Shown here piece by piece: positions 15,151-21,451 of a stretch of 21,451 nt of DNA (within the stretch, counting starts at the first letter, position 1; every line of letters begins with the position of its first letter). Below the pieces are notes generated by a model. It was not told where the DNA came from and made no database searches. It saw only the letters and a list, made by a program, of their open reading frames with translations. A program made the position numbers and the translations under genes. This DNA comes from an uncultured Candidatus Pelagibacter sp. (GTDB lineage Bacteria; Pseudomonadota; Alphaproteobacteria; Pelagibacterales; Pelagibacteraceae), in the NCBI GenBank assembly GCA_905616455.1, contig CAJQSW010000010.1, positions 1 to 21,451 of the forward strand. Direction: 5' to 3'.

Positions 15151-16335
15151 ATGAAATCTAAAAAGAAAATTGTACTCGCCTATTCTGGTGGGTTAGACAC
15201 ATCTATTATTTTAAAATGGCTCCAGGAAAATTATGATGCAGAGGTTGTTTGTTATACTGCTGATGTAGGTCAAGAAATTGATAGAAAAAAAATTATAAAA
15301 AATGCAAAAAAGCTAGGTGTTAAAAATATTATTATTGAAGACTTAAAAGACGTTTTTGTAAAAGATTATATTTTTCCAATGCTTAGAGGACACGCAATTT
15401 ATGAAGGTGTTTATTTATTGGGTACATCAATTGCAAGACCATTAATTGCAAAACGTCAAATTGCTGTTGCTAAAAAATTTGGTGCTTATGCTGTTTCTCA
15501 TGGCTCAACTGGAAAGGGGAATGACCAAGTAAGATTTGAGTTAGGCTATCATTACTTTGGTCCAAAAGTTAAAATTATTGCACCATGGAGAATTTGGAAA
15601 TTAAATTCTAGAACAGATTTAATTAAATATGCTAAAAAAAATAACATTCCAATTCCAACAGACAAAAAAGGTGCTCCTCCTTTTTCTATTGATGATAATT
15701 TATATCACACATCAACTGAAGGTAAGGTTTTAGAAAACCCAAAAAATTCAGCTCCGGAGTTTCTTTTTCAAAGAACGGTATCTCCTGAAAAAGCACCTAA
15801 CAAAGCTTCATTTGTAACCATAGGATTTAAAAATGGAGACCCTATAACTGTTAATGGTAATAAATTATCACCTGGAAACTTATTAAAAAAACTTAATGAA
15901 GCTGCTGGCAAAAATGGAATAGGTAGAGTTGATTTGGTTGAGAACAGATTTATCGGAATTAAGTCTAGAGGTGTTTATGAAACACCTGGTGGAACATTAT
16001 TGATGTCTGCTCATAGAGCAATTGAGTCTGTTACTTTAGATAAAGAAACTATGCATAAAAAAGATGAAATTATGCCAAAATATGCTGAACTTATTTACAA
16101 TGGTTATTGGTATTCAAAAGCAAGATTTAAACTTCAAAAGATAGTAGATCTCAAAAAAAATAAGGTAAATGGCTCTGTTAAACTTAAATTGTACAAAGGT
16201 AATATCACTATAATGTCCAGACAAACAAAAAGTGCTGCCTACTCGATGAAAAAAGTTTCCTTTGAAGAAAACAAAACTTTTAATAAATCGAATGTAGAAA
16301 AATTTATTAGCTTCCATAAAAAACAATTAAGATAA
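15151..16335 (+). CDS. argG: Argininosuccinate synthase
   Basis: This cytosolic enzyme of arginine biosynthesis joins citrulline and aspartate with ATP to give argininosuccinate. At 394 residues it is of type I length. The ATP-pyrophosphatase loop is LAYSGGLDTS (9-18). GSTGKGNDQVRFE (about 119-131), TSIARPLIAK (92-101) and VSPEKAPN are the other conserved parts. The ATG at 15151 lies 4 bp after the previous stop. argH is not in the window. Its neighbours are not arginine genes, so the operon is mixed. The call itself is secure. Confidence 0.97.
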   Translation: MKSKKKIVLAYSGGLDTSIILKWLQENYDAEVVCYTADVGQEIDRKKIIKNAKKLGVKNIIIEDLKDVFVKDYIFPMLRGHAIYEGVYLLGTSIARPLIAKRQIAVAKKFGAYAVSHGSTGKGNDQVRFELGYHYFGPKVKIIAPWRIWKLNSRTDLIKYAKKNNIPIPTDKKGAPPFSIDDNLYHTSTEGKVLENPKNSAPEFLFQRTVSPEKAPNKASFVTIGFKNGDPITVNGNKLSPGNLLKKLNEAAGKNGIGRVDLVENRFIGIKSRGVYETPGGTLLMSAHRAIESVTLDKETMHKKDEIMPKYAELIYNGYWYSKARFKLQKIVDLKKNKVNGSVKLKLYKGNITIMSRQTKSAAYSMKKVSFEENKTFNKSNVEKFISFHKKQLR

Positions 16336-16341
16336 TTTAAT

Positions 16342-17487
16342 ATGAAATTTAAAGATTCAAGAGCCGAGGCTGTTGTAGAATTAAATCAATTTATTGAAAA
16401 TAATCTTTTAGAATATTCTAAATTAAGAAATTTTGATTTTGGCCCTCAAAAAAGAAGTAACACTTCATGCCTATCACCCTATGTAACTCATGGTTTAATT
16501 AATGAGGTGGAGATTATTAATAGATCATTAAAAAGATTTTCATTTGTAAAAAATGAAAAGTTTATTCAGGAGGTGTTGTGGCGGGTTTATTGGAAAGGAT
16601 GGCTTGAATTAAGACCTAATGTCTGGACAGACTACTTGGAAGAATTAAAAGATATTAAAGAAAACTTTAGAAATAATAAAGATTACCTAGACGCTATAGA
16701 GGGAAAAACGAATATTGAATGTTTTAATGAATGGGTCAATGAACTTAAAGAATTTAACTATCTTCATAATCATACAAGAATGTGGTTTGCTAGTATTTGG
16801 ATTTTTACATTAAATTTACCCTGGCAACTAGGTGCAGAATTTTTTATGAAACATCTCTTTGACGGAGATGCTGCTTCTAATACTTTAGGTTGGAGATGGG
16901 TTGCTGGAATTCAAACACAAGGGAAAAATTATTTAGCTACAGAATGGAATATAAAAAAATTTACTAATAATAGATTTCAAAATATTAAAATAAATGAAGA
17001 AGCTGCTCCAAAGATTGCTAAAAAAATCTACTCCATTGCAGAAAAAAGCTTTACTAACCCTCATTTATTAGAAGACAAAATGTTATTAGTATTTGATAAC
17101 AATCTTTCAATAGAGTTCAATGATTTTAAAGGTCACAACTTTAAAAAAATCTTAATAATTTCAAATACAAATGAAACACGACAGATTCAATTAAGTGAAA
17201 ATACGCTAAATTTTAAAACTCTTTTAATTAACGACCAATTAAACAGGCTTAAAGAAAAATCAATTGCAGCAGAAATAATTAAAATTGATAAACTTAAGAA
17301 TATTAAAGAACCAGTCTATGCACTTTATCCAACTATAGGAGAGAATTTAGATTACTTACAACTTAATGAATTAAAGAATATAGAATTTATTTATCGTGAA
17401 ATAGATCAATTTTCATGGCAGTTTTGTAATAAAGGTTTTTTTAATTTTAAAAACTATATACCTAAGATAGTTACAAAGTTTAATTAA
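16342..17487 (+). CDS. Photolyase/cryptochrome-family FAD protein lacking the N-terminal antenna domain
   Basis: This 381-residue protein has the FAD-binding domain of DNA photolyases at its very N-terminus. The motif SNTSCLSPYVTHGL is at 39-52, EVLWRVYWKGWLEL at 77-90, LHNHTRMWFASIW at 141-153, and DGDAASNTLGWRW at 174-186. In ordinary photolyases these lie after a 130-200 residue alpha/beta antenna domain, which is absent here. Trp161 and Trp184 match positions of the electron-transfer tryptophans, and Asn180 the flavin-contacting Asn. Residues about 246-381 form an extra domain with alternating hydrophobic strands (KMLLVFD, KKILIIS, FKTLLIN) and a final NKGFFNFKNYIPKI. I believe similar FAD-first proteins exist in other alphaproteobacteria, annotated only as FAD-binding. 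Photorepair or light sensing is possible; the substrate is unknown. It sits 6 bp after argG. Confidence 0.8.
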   Translation: MKFKDSRAEAVVELNQFIENNLLEYSKLRNFDFGPQKRSNTSCLSPYVTHGLINEVEIINRSLKRFSFVKNEKFIQEVLWRVYWKGWLELRPNVWTDYLEELKDIKENFRNNKDYLDAIEGKTNIECFNEWVNELKEFNYLHNHTRMWFASIWIFTLNLPWQLGAEFFMKHLFDGDAASNTLGWRWVAGIQTQGKNYLATEWNIKKFTNNRFQNIKINEEAAPKIAKKIYSIAEKSFTNPHLLEDKMLLVFDNNLSIEFNDFKGHNFKKILIISNTNETRQIQLSENTLNFKTLLINDQLNRLKEKSIAAEIIKIDKLKNIKEPVYALYPTIGENLDYLQLNELKNIEFIYREIDQFSWQFCNKGFFNFKNYIPKIVTKFN

Positions 17488-17490
17488 AGA

Positions 17491-18111
17491 ATGATTATAA
17501 AAGTATTTGCAGATACGATTTGTGGTTGGTGTTTTATTGGTCAGACAAAACTAAATAGAGCTCTAAAAAATTTTCCTGAGACTAAGTTTGAAATAAAGCA
17601 TATTCCATTTCAATTAAATCCAGATATGCCAAATGAGGGAATTGAAAGAGATCAATATTTAAAAGTTAAATTTGGTGGAAAAGAATTTGCTCAACCAATG
17701 TATGATCGTATGACCGAAGAAGCTAACAAAGAAGATCTTAATTTTAATCTGAATAATATTAATAAAACACCTAATACAGTACTTTCTCACCTATTGATCA
17801 AATTAGCAGAACAGACAAACGTACAAAATCAGGTTAAAGAAAAAATATATCACTCATACTTTGTTGAAGGTCTTGATATTGGAAATAAAGAAATTTTGAT
17901 TAATATTGCAACAGAATTTAATATTAAAGAAATTGAGGTAAATAATTTTTTCAATCCAGAAAATGTTGAAAAAGTTAATTCTTATATTGGTATTGCAAAA
18001 GAAAAAGAAATTAATGGTGTCCCCTTCTTTGAAATTGGAAAGGATATTGTATCAGGTGCTCAAAGTTCTAAAAACTTAGAAAATATAATAAAGGCCAACT
18101 TAGAGCAATAA
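17491..18111 (+). CDS. DsbA/FrnE-family thiol-disulfide oxidoreductase
   Basis: This 206-residue protein has a thioredoxin fold with a helical insert and no signal peptide, so it is probably cytosolic like FrnE of Deinococcus. The active site is DTICGWCFIG with Cys11 and Cys14; the CGWC dipeptide departs from the CPWC usual in this family. The cis-proline loop is INGVPFFEIG (Pro178). KHIPFQLNPDMP (36-47) is the typical FrnE segment after the first strand. It follows the photolyase-like gene by 3 bp and closes the operon. It may protect against oxidative damage; partner proteins are unknown. Confidence 0.87.
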   Translation: MIIKVFADTICGWCFIGQTKLNRALKNFPETKFEIKHIPFQLNPDMPNEGIERDQYLKVKFGGKEFAQPMYDRMTEEANKEDLNFNLNNINKTPNTVLSHLLIKLAEQTNVQNQVKEKIYHSYFVEGLDIGNKEILINIATEFNIKEIEVNNFFNPENVEKVNSYIGIAKEKEINGVPFFEIGKDIVSGAQSSKNLENIIKANLEQ

Positions 18112-18128
18112 GATGGACAAATAGACCT

Positions 18129-18156
18129 TTGTTTTAGTCTTAAAAACAATTAAAAT
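18129..18156 (+). promoter_or_regulatory. Promoter of the membrane-protein pair
   Basis: TTGTTT (18129-18134) and TAAAAT (18151-18156) are 16 bases apart. The -10 box ends six bases before the ATG at 18163, again predicting an almost leaderless transcript. It marks the break between the operon ending at 18111 and the next pair. Confidence 0.45.
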
Positions 18157-18162
18157 AGTCTC

Positions 18163-18621
18163 ATGAATTCATTAAAAAATTGGATGATAGATAGTGCCAA
18201 CATCTTATTTGATGATAGCAAAAATGATTTAAGAGCACTACCAAGATCAGTAAGGTTACAAATTCTATTGGTTTTAAGTTTTGTTTGGACTACTGTTTTC
18301 AGTCTTTATATATTTTCTTATTCAACCTTTGCCTTTGGTTGGGCTGGTCTCTACGTTGCACACGTAGGCTTGATATTTGCGGTATATATGACCTTCAAAC
18401 AATTCCATAAAGCTGAAGAAAAATCTAATAGTGTATTTCAAACAAAAAATTTTGATCCTTTTAAGATAATGGTAATAGTTTTTGTAATTGTGTTTATCTT
18501 TATATTTTCTAAAGGAATAGAGGTTTTAACGAGTCCTAATCCTAACTCTTATTCAATTCCTTATGACGGGCCCTCTAAATCAGTATTTGAAAAATGGCTA
18601 CCTTTTAGTAAGGTAAAATAA
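18163..18621 (+). CDS. Unknown three-helix membrane protein
   Basis: This 152-residue protein is not one I recognise. A hydrophilic N-terminus (1-30, with DSANILFDDSKNDLRALPRS) is followed by hydrophobic helices at about 33-52, 57-77 and 101-118. A short, proline-rich outer or inner tail (PNPNSYSIPYDGPS) then ends the protein. There is no signal peptide and no cysteine. Its stop shares a base with the start of the PsiE-like gene (TAATG), so the two are probably translated together and may act as partners. It has its own apparent promoter. Confidence 0.6.
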   Translation: MNSLKNWMIDSANILFDDSKNDLRALPRSVRLQILLVLSFVWTTVFSLYIFSYSTFAFGWAGLYVAHVGLIFAVYMTFKQFHKAEEKSNSVFQTKNFDPFKIMVIVFVIVFIFIFSKGIEVLTSPNPNSYSIPYDGPSKSVFEKWLPFSKVK

Positions 18622-18998
18622 TGGAAAAAATTGCTAAAACTTTACAGCTAGTATTATTAAGTATTATTTTAATTAGCACAGTAATAGCTGTTGTTATGGA
18701 AATTAAGAATATGTTTCTAAATCAATCTGTGATGTTAGCTGACCTTCTACTGATGTTTCTATACTTAGAGGTATTGGCAATGGTTAGAGTTTTTTGGTCT
18801 CAACAATCAATCAGTATTACTTTACCTCTTTTAATTGCTATCACTGCATTAGCACGGTTTATTATATTGCAAGGAAAAGAAATGGACCCTTCTGCATTAG
18901 TTTATGAGGCGGTTGCAATTGTCTTAATAGCATCCGCTATAGTTATTTTAAGACTAAGACACAGTGACAAGCTAGGTCTTAAAAAAAGAAAAAAATAA
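18621..18998 (+). CDS. PsiE-like (phosphate-starvation-inducible) membrane protein
   Basis: This 125-residue protein has four hydrophobic helices, at about 8-27, 38-57, 66-83 and 91-109, and a strongly basic C-terminal tail (LGLKKRKK). The middle, LLLMFLYLEVLAMVRVFW followed by ITALARFIIL and SALVYEAVAIVLIASAIVIL, matches the PsiE family. E. coli PsiE is induced by phosphate starvation, but its biochemical role is unknown. No Pho box is evident upstream. The ATG overlaps the previous stop by one base. It converges on the glutamine amidotransferase with a 3-bp gap. Confidence 0.7.
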   Translation: MEKIAKTLQLVLLSIILISTVIAVVMEIKNMFLNQSVMLADLLLMFLYLEVLAMVRVFWSQQSISITLPLLIAITALARFIILQGKEMDPSALVYEAVAIVLIASAIVILRLRHSDKLGLKKRKK

Positions 18999-19001
18999 AT
19001 A

Positions 19002-19730
19002 TTATTTAGAAATAATTTTATCTCTAAAATTTGAGTATAGAATTCTAGAGTAGTCGTTCATGCTTTGCATATTATCTTTTGCAGCTTGATCAAATGTATC
19101 TAAAGCACCCTCACCTAATTGATCTTCTAGAGCCTGCTTATATTCTGGAACACAGCCCCATTCATTAACTGTTGTATCCTTAATTTCTATATGAAATTGA
19201 ATTCCATAAGCATGATTTTGATATTTAAAAATCTGATATTTAGTGACTGGAGATGAAGCTAAAATTGTTACATCTTTATTACTATCAAGACCATCAACCT
19301 CAAAAGAATGCCATTGTAAACTTTTAATTTTTTCTGGGAAAGAGGAGAATAGAATATCATTTTCTTTTTCTTTAGAAAAATTTATATCCATCATTCCAAT
19401 TTCTGGTGTTTTAGATTGGACAACCTTACCACCCACAACTGCACCCAACAACTGACAACCTAGACAAAATCCTAAATAGGGTTTTTTAAGACTAACAACA
19501 AACTCTTTAATCTTTTTTTTTTCATCAACTAACCAAGGATATTTTTTTTCCATATGAGTATCCATAGGACCCCCCATACAAAACATGCCATCAAACTTTG
19601 ATAGATCACTTGGTATCTTCTCACCCTCATCTAATTCAATGGTGGTCAAATTAACATTATCAGCCAACATTAAATCTTTGATATAACCCGGATCTTCAAT
19701 TTTGATATGTTGTAAGACAATTATATTCAT
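19002..19730 (-). CDS. Class I glutamine amidotransferase-like protein
   Basis: This 242-residue cytosolic protein has the triad-type glutaminase fold of the GuaA-like stand-alone group. The nucleophile is Cys89 in YLGFCLGCQLLG (85-96). The catalytic His180 and Glu182 are in YGIQFHIEI. The oxyanion strand FDGMFCMGGPMD (46-57) and the SLQWHSFEVD strand are typical. No synthetase domain is attached, so it may release ammonia for an unknown partner, or act as a gamma-glutamyl hydrolase. It is the last gene of the minus-strand unit that begins at the window's right edge, 43 bp after marC. Confidence 0.83.
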   Translation of the reverse strand: MNIIVLQHIKIEDPGYIKDLMLADNVNLTTIELDEGEKIPSDLSKFDGMFCMGGPMDTHMEKKYPWLVDEKKKIKEFVVSLKKPYLGFCLGCQLLGAVVGGKVVQSKTPEIGMMDINFSKEKENDILFSSFPEKIKSLQWHSFEVDGLDSNKDVTILASSPVTKYQIFKYQNHAYGIQFHIEIKDTTVNEWGCVPEYKQALEDQLGEGALDTFDQAAKDNMQSMNDYSRILYSNFRDKIISK

Positions 19731-19773
19731 TACTAAATTTATACTAATTTAGAATGCCCTCTAGAACAATATC

Positions 19774-20382
19774 TTAAGCTAAAAAAGTTTTTAGTCCGTC
19801 TAAAATATATTGAACACTTAGCCCTGCTAGAATGATTGCTATTACTCTTGAAATTACACTAATTATTTTTTTATTAATTATTTTTGAGGATTTTGAAGCT
19901 ATAAAAAAGATCGTAAAAGTTAAAAGTAAAACTAAAACTAAAGCTAATATTCCTACAGCTTGATTTGTGAAGTTATTACCTATGTCTGAAACAGAAACAA
20001 TAACAGAGGTAATTCCAGCTGGTCCAGCTATTAGTGGTGTTGCTAAAGGAAATACACTTACTCTTTCTGAATTATATTCAAGGTCATCTTCTTTTCTTTG
20101 TTGTCTCTTATCAAACAGCATCTCCATAGAAATTAAAAATAAAATAATCCCACCTGCAATTGTAAAGGCTGGAAACGATATGTTTAAATAACTTAGTAAA
20201 GAGCTTCCTACTATGGCAAAAAATAATAGTATGACAGCTGCAATTGTTGTTGCACTTAAAGCCGTTTTAATCTTATCTTTAGTTTCCATGTGTTGAGTAA
20301 CAATTAAAAATAATGGAGTTGTTCCTAATGGATCAATAACAATAAAATATAAGAAAAAAGTTTGAATAAATATTTCAAGCAT
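19774..20382 (-). CDS. MarC family integral membrane protein
   Basis: This inner-membrane protein of 202 residues has six hydrophobic helices in two similar halves. Family marks are FIVIDPLGTTPLFL (13-26) and VFPLATPLIAGPAGITSVI (110-128), with a charged loop FDKRQQRKEDD between the halves. MarC proteins were named for the E. coli multiple-antibiotic-resistance locus, but that role was later withdrawn; their function is unknown and a transport role is only suggested. It lies 26 bp after the YqaA-like gene. Confidence 0.9.
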   Translation of the reverse strand: MLEIFIQTFFLYFIVIDPLGTTPLFLIVTQHMETKDKIKTALSATTIAAVILLFFAIVGSSLLSYLNISFPAFTIAGGIILFLISMEMLFDKRQQRKEDDLEYNSERVSVFPLATPLIAGPAGITSVIVSVSDIGNNFTNQAVGILALVLVLLLTFTIFFIASKSSKIINKKIISVISRVIAIILAGLSVQYILDGLKTFLA

Positions 20383-20408
20383 TTAAGTACTTAACACAAT
20401 CAGTACAA

Positions 20409-20825
20409 TTAACTAAGTAAATAAAAAATAACCAAATACCTACTAACTTTTCCAATTGTTACTAAGATTAAAAATTCTATAAACTTAACCCTAAGTAAAC
20501 CTGCAGCTAAAGTTAAAGGGTCTCCAATAATTGGTACCCAAGCAAACAACAGGGACCATCTTCCAAATTTATTAAACCACTTAGAAGATTTTTCTATTTG
20601 TTTGTCTTTAAAAGGAAACCATTTTTTTGCTGAAAGATTGCTTGAATAAAAACCTAAAATCCAATTAACAACTGATCCCAAAATATTTCCCAAACTTGCA
20701 ACTGCTAATAACAATAAATTATCGTAACTAGATGTTGCCATCAAGCCAGCCAGTGTTAGTTCAGATGAAAATGGTAGGATAGTTGCTGCTAAAAAGGATA
20801 TTATAAATAAAGATAAATAAATCAT
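20409..20825 (-). CDS. YqaA/DedA-like (SNARE-associated) membrane protein
   Basis: This inner-membrane protein of 138 residues starts at the ATG at 20825, giving MIYLSLFIISFLAATILPFS. A TTG at 20846 would add seven residues, but these lie inside the overlapping DUF2256 gene; the ATG gives the classic four-base ATGA overlap with that gene's stop and fits YqaA N-termini. Helices are at about 3-20, 35-58 and near the C-terminus. The motifs SSELTLAGLM and FAWVPIIGDPLTLAAGLLR are typical of YqaA. DedA/YqaA proteins are thought to act in lipid scrambling or membrane homeostasis. Confidence 0.85.
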   Translation of the reverse strand: MIYLSLFIISFLAATILPFSSELTLAGLMATSSYDNLLLLAVASLGNILGSVVNWILGFYSSNLSAKKWFPFKDKQIEKSSKWFNKFGRWSLLFAWVPIIGDPLTLAAGLLRVKFIEFLILVTIGKVSRYLVIFYLLS

Positions 20826-20944
20826 CCAGAACACTTCTTGGAACAATATTTAACCTTATCCCAATTTAGCTTCCACTTTTTTCGCCATGTAAAAGGTCTC
20901 TTACAAGTAATACAAATTTTTGAGGGTAAGTTTTCTTTTTTCAC
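20822..20944 (-). CDS. DUF2256 zinc-ribbon-like small protein
   Basis: This 40-residue protein is easily missed because it is short and has a GTG start (20944-20942). It reads VKKENLPSKICITCKRPFTW, then RKKWKLNWDKVKYCSKKCSG, then TGA. Cysteines at 11, 14, 34 and 38 form a C-x2-C ... C-x3-C zinc ribbon. The LPSKIC.TC.RPFTWRKKW....VKYCS..C pattern is that of DUF2256. The GTG overlaps the TAG stop of the photolyase-family gene by one base (TAGTG), and its stop overlaps the YqaA start by four. I recall that DUF2256 genes often accompany cryptochrome/photolyase genes, as here. Function is unknown; nucleic-acid binding is a guess from the basic, Cys-rich make-up. Confidence 0.85.
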   Translation of the reverse strand: MKKENLPSKICITCKRPFTWRKKWKLNWDKVKYCSKKCSG

Positions 20945-21451
20945 TAATTTGTATTTTGCCTAATAAATTTATCTGCTTCAGATAAAATTAATTGTTTTCT
21001 CTCATCTTTCATCTTATCAAAAACATACACCATCATTGAAAGTCTTGGATTTTTAATAAAAAATTCTCTGTTTCGATCAATAAACCTCCAATACAATCCA
21101 TCCATCGTATTACACCAGTCTCCCTTTTTAAAATCCATCATCTTCAAAATATAACTTGATCCACAAATATAGGGTTTAGTTGCATATATTCCTCCATCAC
21201 TAAACAAGCCCATTCCATAAACATTTGGAACCATTACCCAGTCAGAAGAATCTACAAACATTTCCATAAACCACTTGTAAACATAAACTGGTTTCACCTC
21301 ACAAAGGTTCATTATGTTTGATAAAATCATTAATCTTTCAATATGGTGAGACCACCCATATTTTAAAGCATTATTAATTGCATAATCTAGTGGTGGCAAA
21401 CCAGTATTGCCCTCATACCATGAAGACTTCATCTTTCTATTTTGTTTAAAG
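20944..21451 (-). CDS. Cryptochrome/photolyase-related protein (COG3046 type), C-terminal part
   Basis: The frame stays open to the window edge (FKQNRK precedes the ATG at 21432), so that ATG is internal and the gene continues beyond; full members are around 500 residues. The visible part is the C-terminal half of the FAD-binding domain. Numbering from that internal Met, it shows TGLPPLDYAI (10-19), SHHIERLMILSN (28-39), WVMVPNVYGMGLFSDGG (65-81), TKPYICGSSYILKM (85-98), and GDWCNTMDGLYWRF (104-117). The HHIERLM and KPY..... motifs are those of deoxyribodipyrimidine-photolyase-related proteins. The Cys-rich loop that binds the Fe-S cluster in PhrB-type enzymes is not present in recognisable form; only scattered Cys44, Cys90 and Cys107 occur. 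The activity (6-4 repair, photoreception or other) is open. Confidence 0.85.
   Translation of the reverse strand, partial: FKQNRKMKSSWYEGNTGLPPLDYAINNALKYGWSHHIERLMILSNIMNLCEVKPVYVYKWFMEMFVDSSDWVMVPNVYGMGLFSDGGIYATKPYICGSSYILKMMDFKKGDWCNTMDGLYWRFIDRNREFFIKNPRLSMMVYVFDKMKDERKQLILSEADKFIRQNTN

Noticed and set aside
19001..19016. ATTATTT/AAATAAT inverted repeat between psiE-like and amidotransferase genes
   Set aside because: It is made only of A-T pairs with a two-base gap and lies in the amidotransferase coding end; it is expected by chance at this composition and is too weak for a terminator call.
20826..20846. Upstream TTG start for the YqaA-like gene
   Set aside because: The seven added residues lie within the DUF2256 gene; the ATG at 20825 overlaps its stop in the usual ATGA form and fits the family N-terminus.

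Overview
The window is AT-rich and gene-dense, with intergenic gaps of a few bases and many start/stop overlaps. Most coding sequences lack a clear Shine-Dalgarno. Gene content (HspQ, IspZ next to DUF2794, an IalB-like exported protein, the Ccm system, D- and L-2-hydroxyacid oxidases, two photolyase-superfamily proteins) fits a streamlined marine alphaproteobacterium. SAR11 / Pelagibacterales is my best guess; this is inference from composition and gene content, not from a marker gene. No rRNA, tRNA, CRISPR array or insertion sequence was seen.

Layout. (1) 1-694: the N-terminal end of an unrecognised minus-strand gene, then a short gap, then a headless C-terminal (TOBE) remnant of a sugar-type ABC-transporter ATPase that abuts the next gene. 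(2) 690-6630: a 2-hydroxyacid/2-oxoacid block. It holds a D-2-hydroxyacid dehydrogenase, a divergent FAD-linked D-lactate dehydrogenase/GlcD-type oxidase, a class I aminotransferase, and two tandem FMN-dependent LldD-type dehydrogenases whose first 56 coding bases are identical. (3) 6688-11314: the cytochrome c maturation operon ccmC-D-E-F-G-H, read on the minus strand and followed by a PagL-like outer-membrane protein. A structured region with two TGATCA palindromes lies between hspQ and ccmC. (4) 11495-13550: hspQ, divergent ispZ and DUF2794, and a convergent Bax-inhibitor-1 family gene with a small hairpin at the shared 3' end.

(5) 13612-18111: a tightly packed plus-strand operon of aldo/keto reductase, IalB-like exported protein, argG, an unusual photolyase-family protein (FAD domain first, antenna domain missing, extra C-terminal domain) and a DsbA/FrnE-type thiol oxidoreductase. 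(6) 18163-18998: an unknown three-helix membrane protein translationally coupled to a PsiE-like protein. (7) 19002-21451: a minus-strand unit running from the window edge: a cryptochrome/photolyase family gene (cut by the edge), a 40-residue DUF2256 zinc-ribbon gene with a GTG start, a YqaA/DedA-like membrane protein, MarC, and a class I glutamine amidotransferase.

Together the block at 690-6630 looks able to oxidise or interconvert both enantiomers of small 2-hydroxyacids and transaminate 2-oxoacids, probably feeding electrons to the respiratory chain that the neighbouring Ccm system equips with c-type cytochromes. The most distinctive items are the rearranged photolyase, the photolyase-DUF2256-YqaA overlap cluster, the lldD pair with its frozen 5' end, the ABC ATPase remnant, and the paired palindromes upstream of ccmC.
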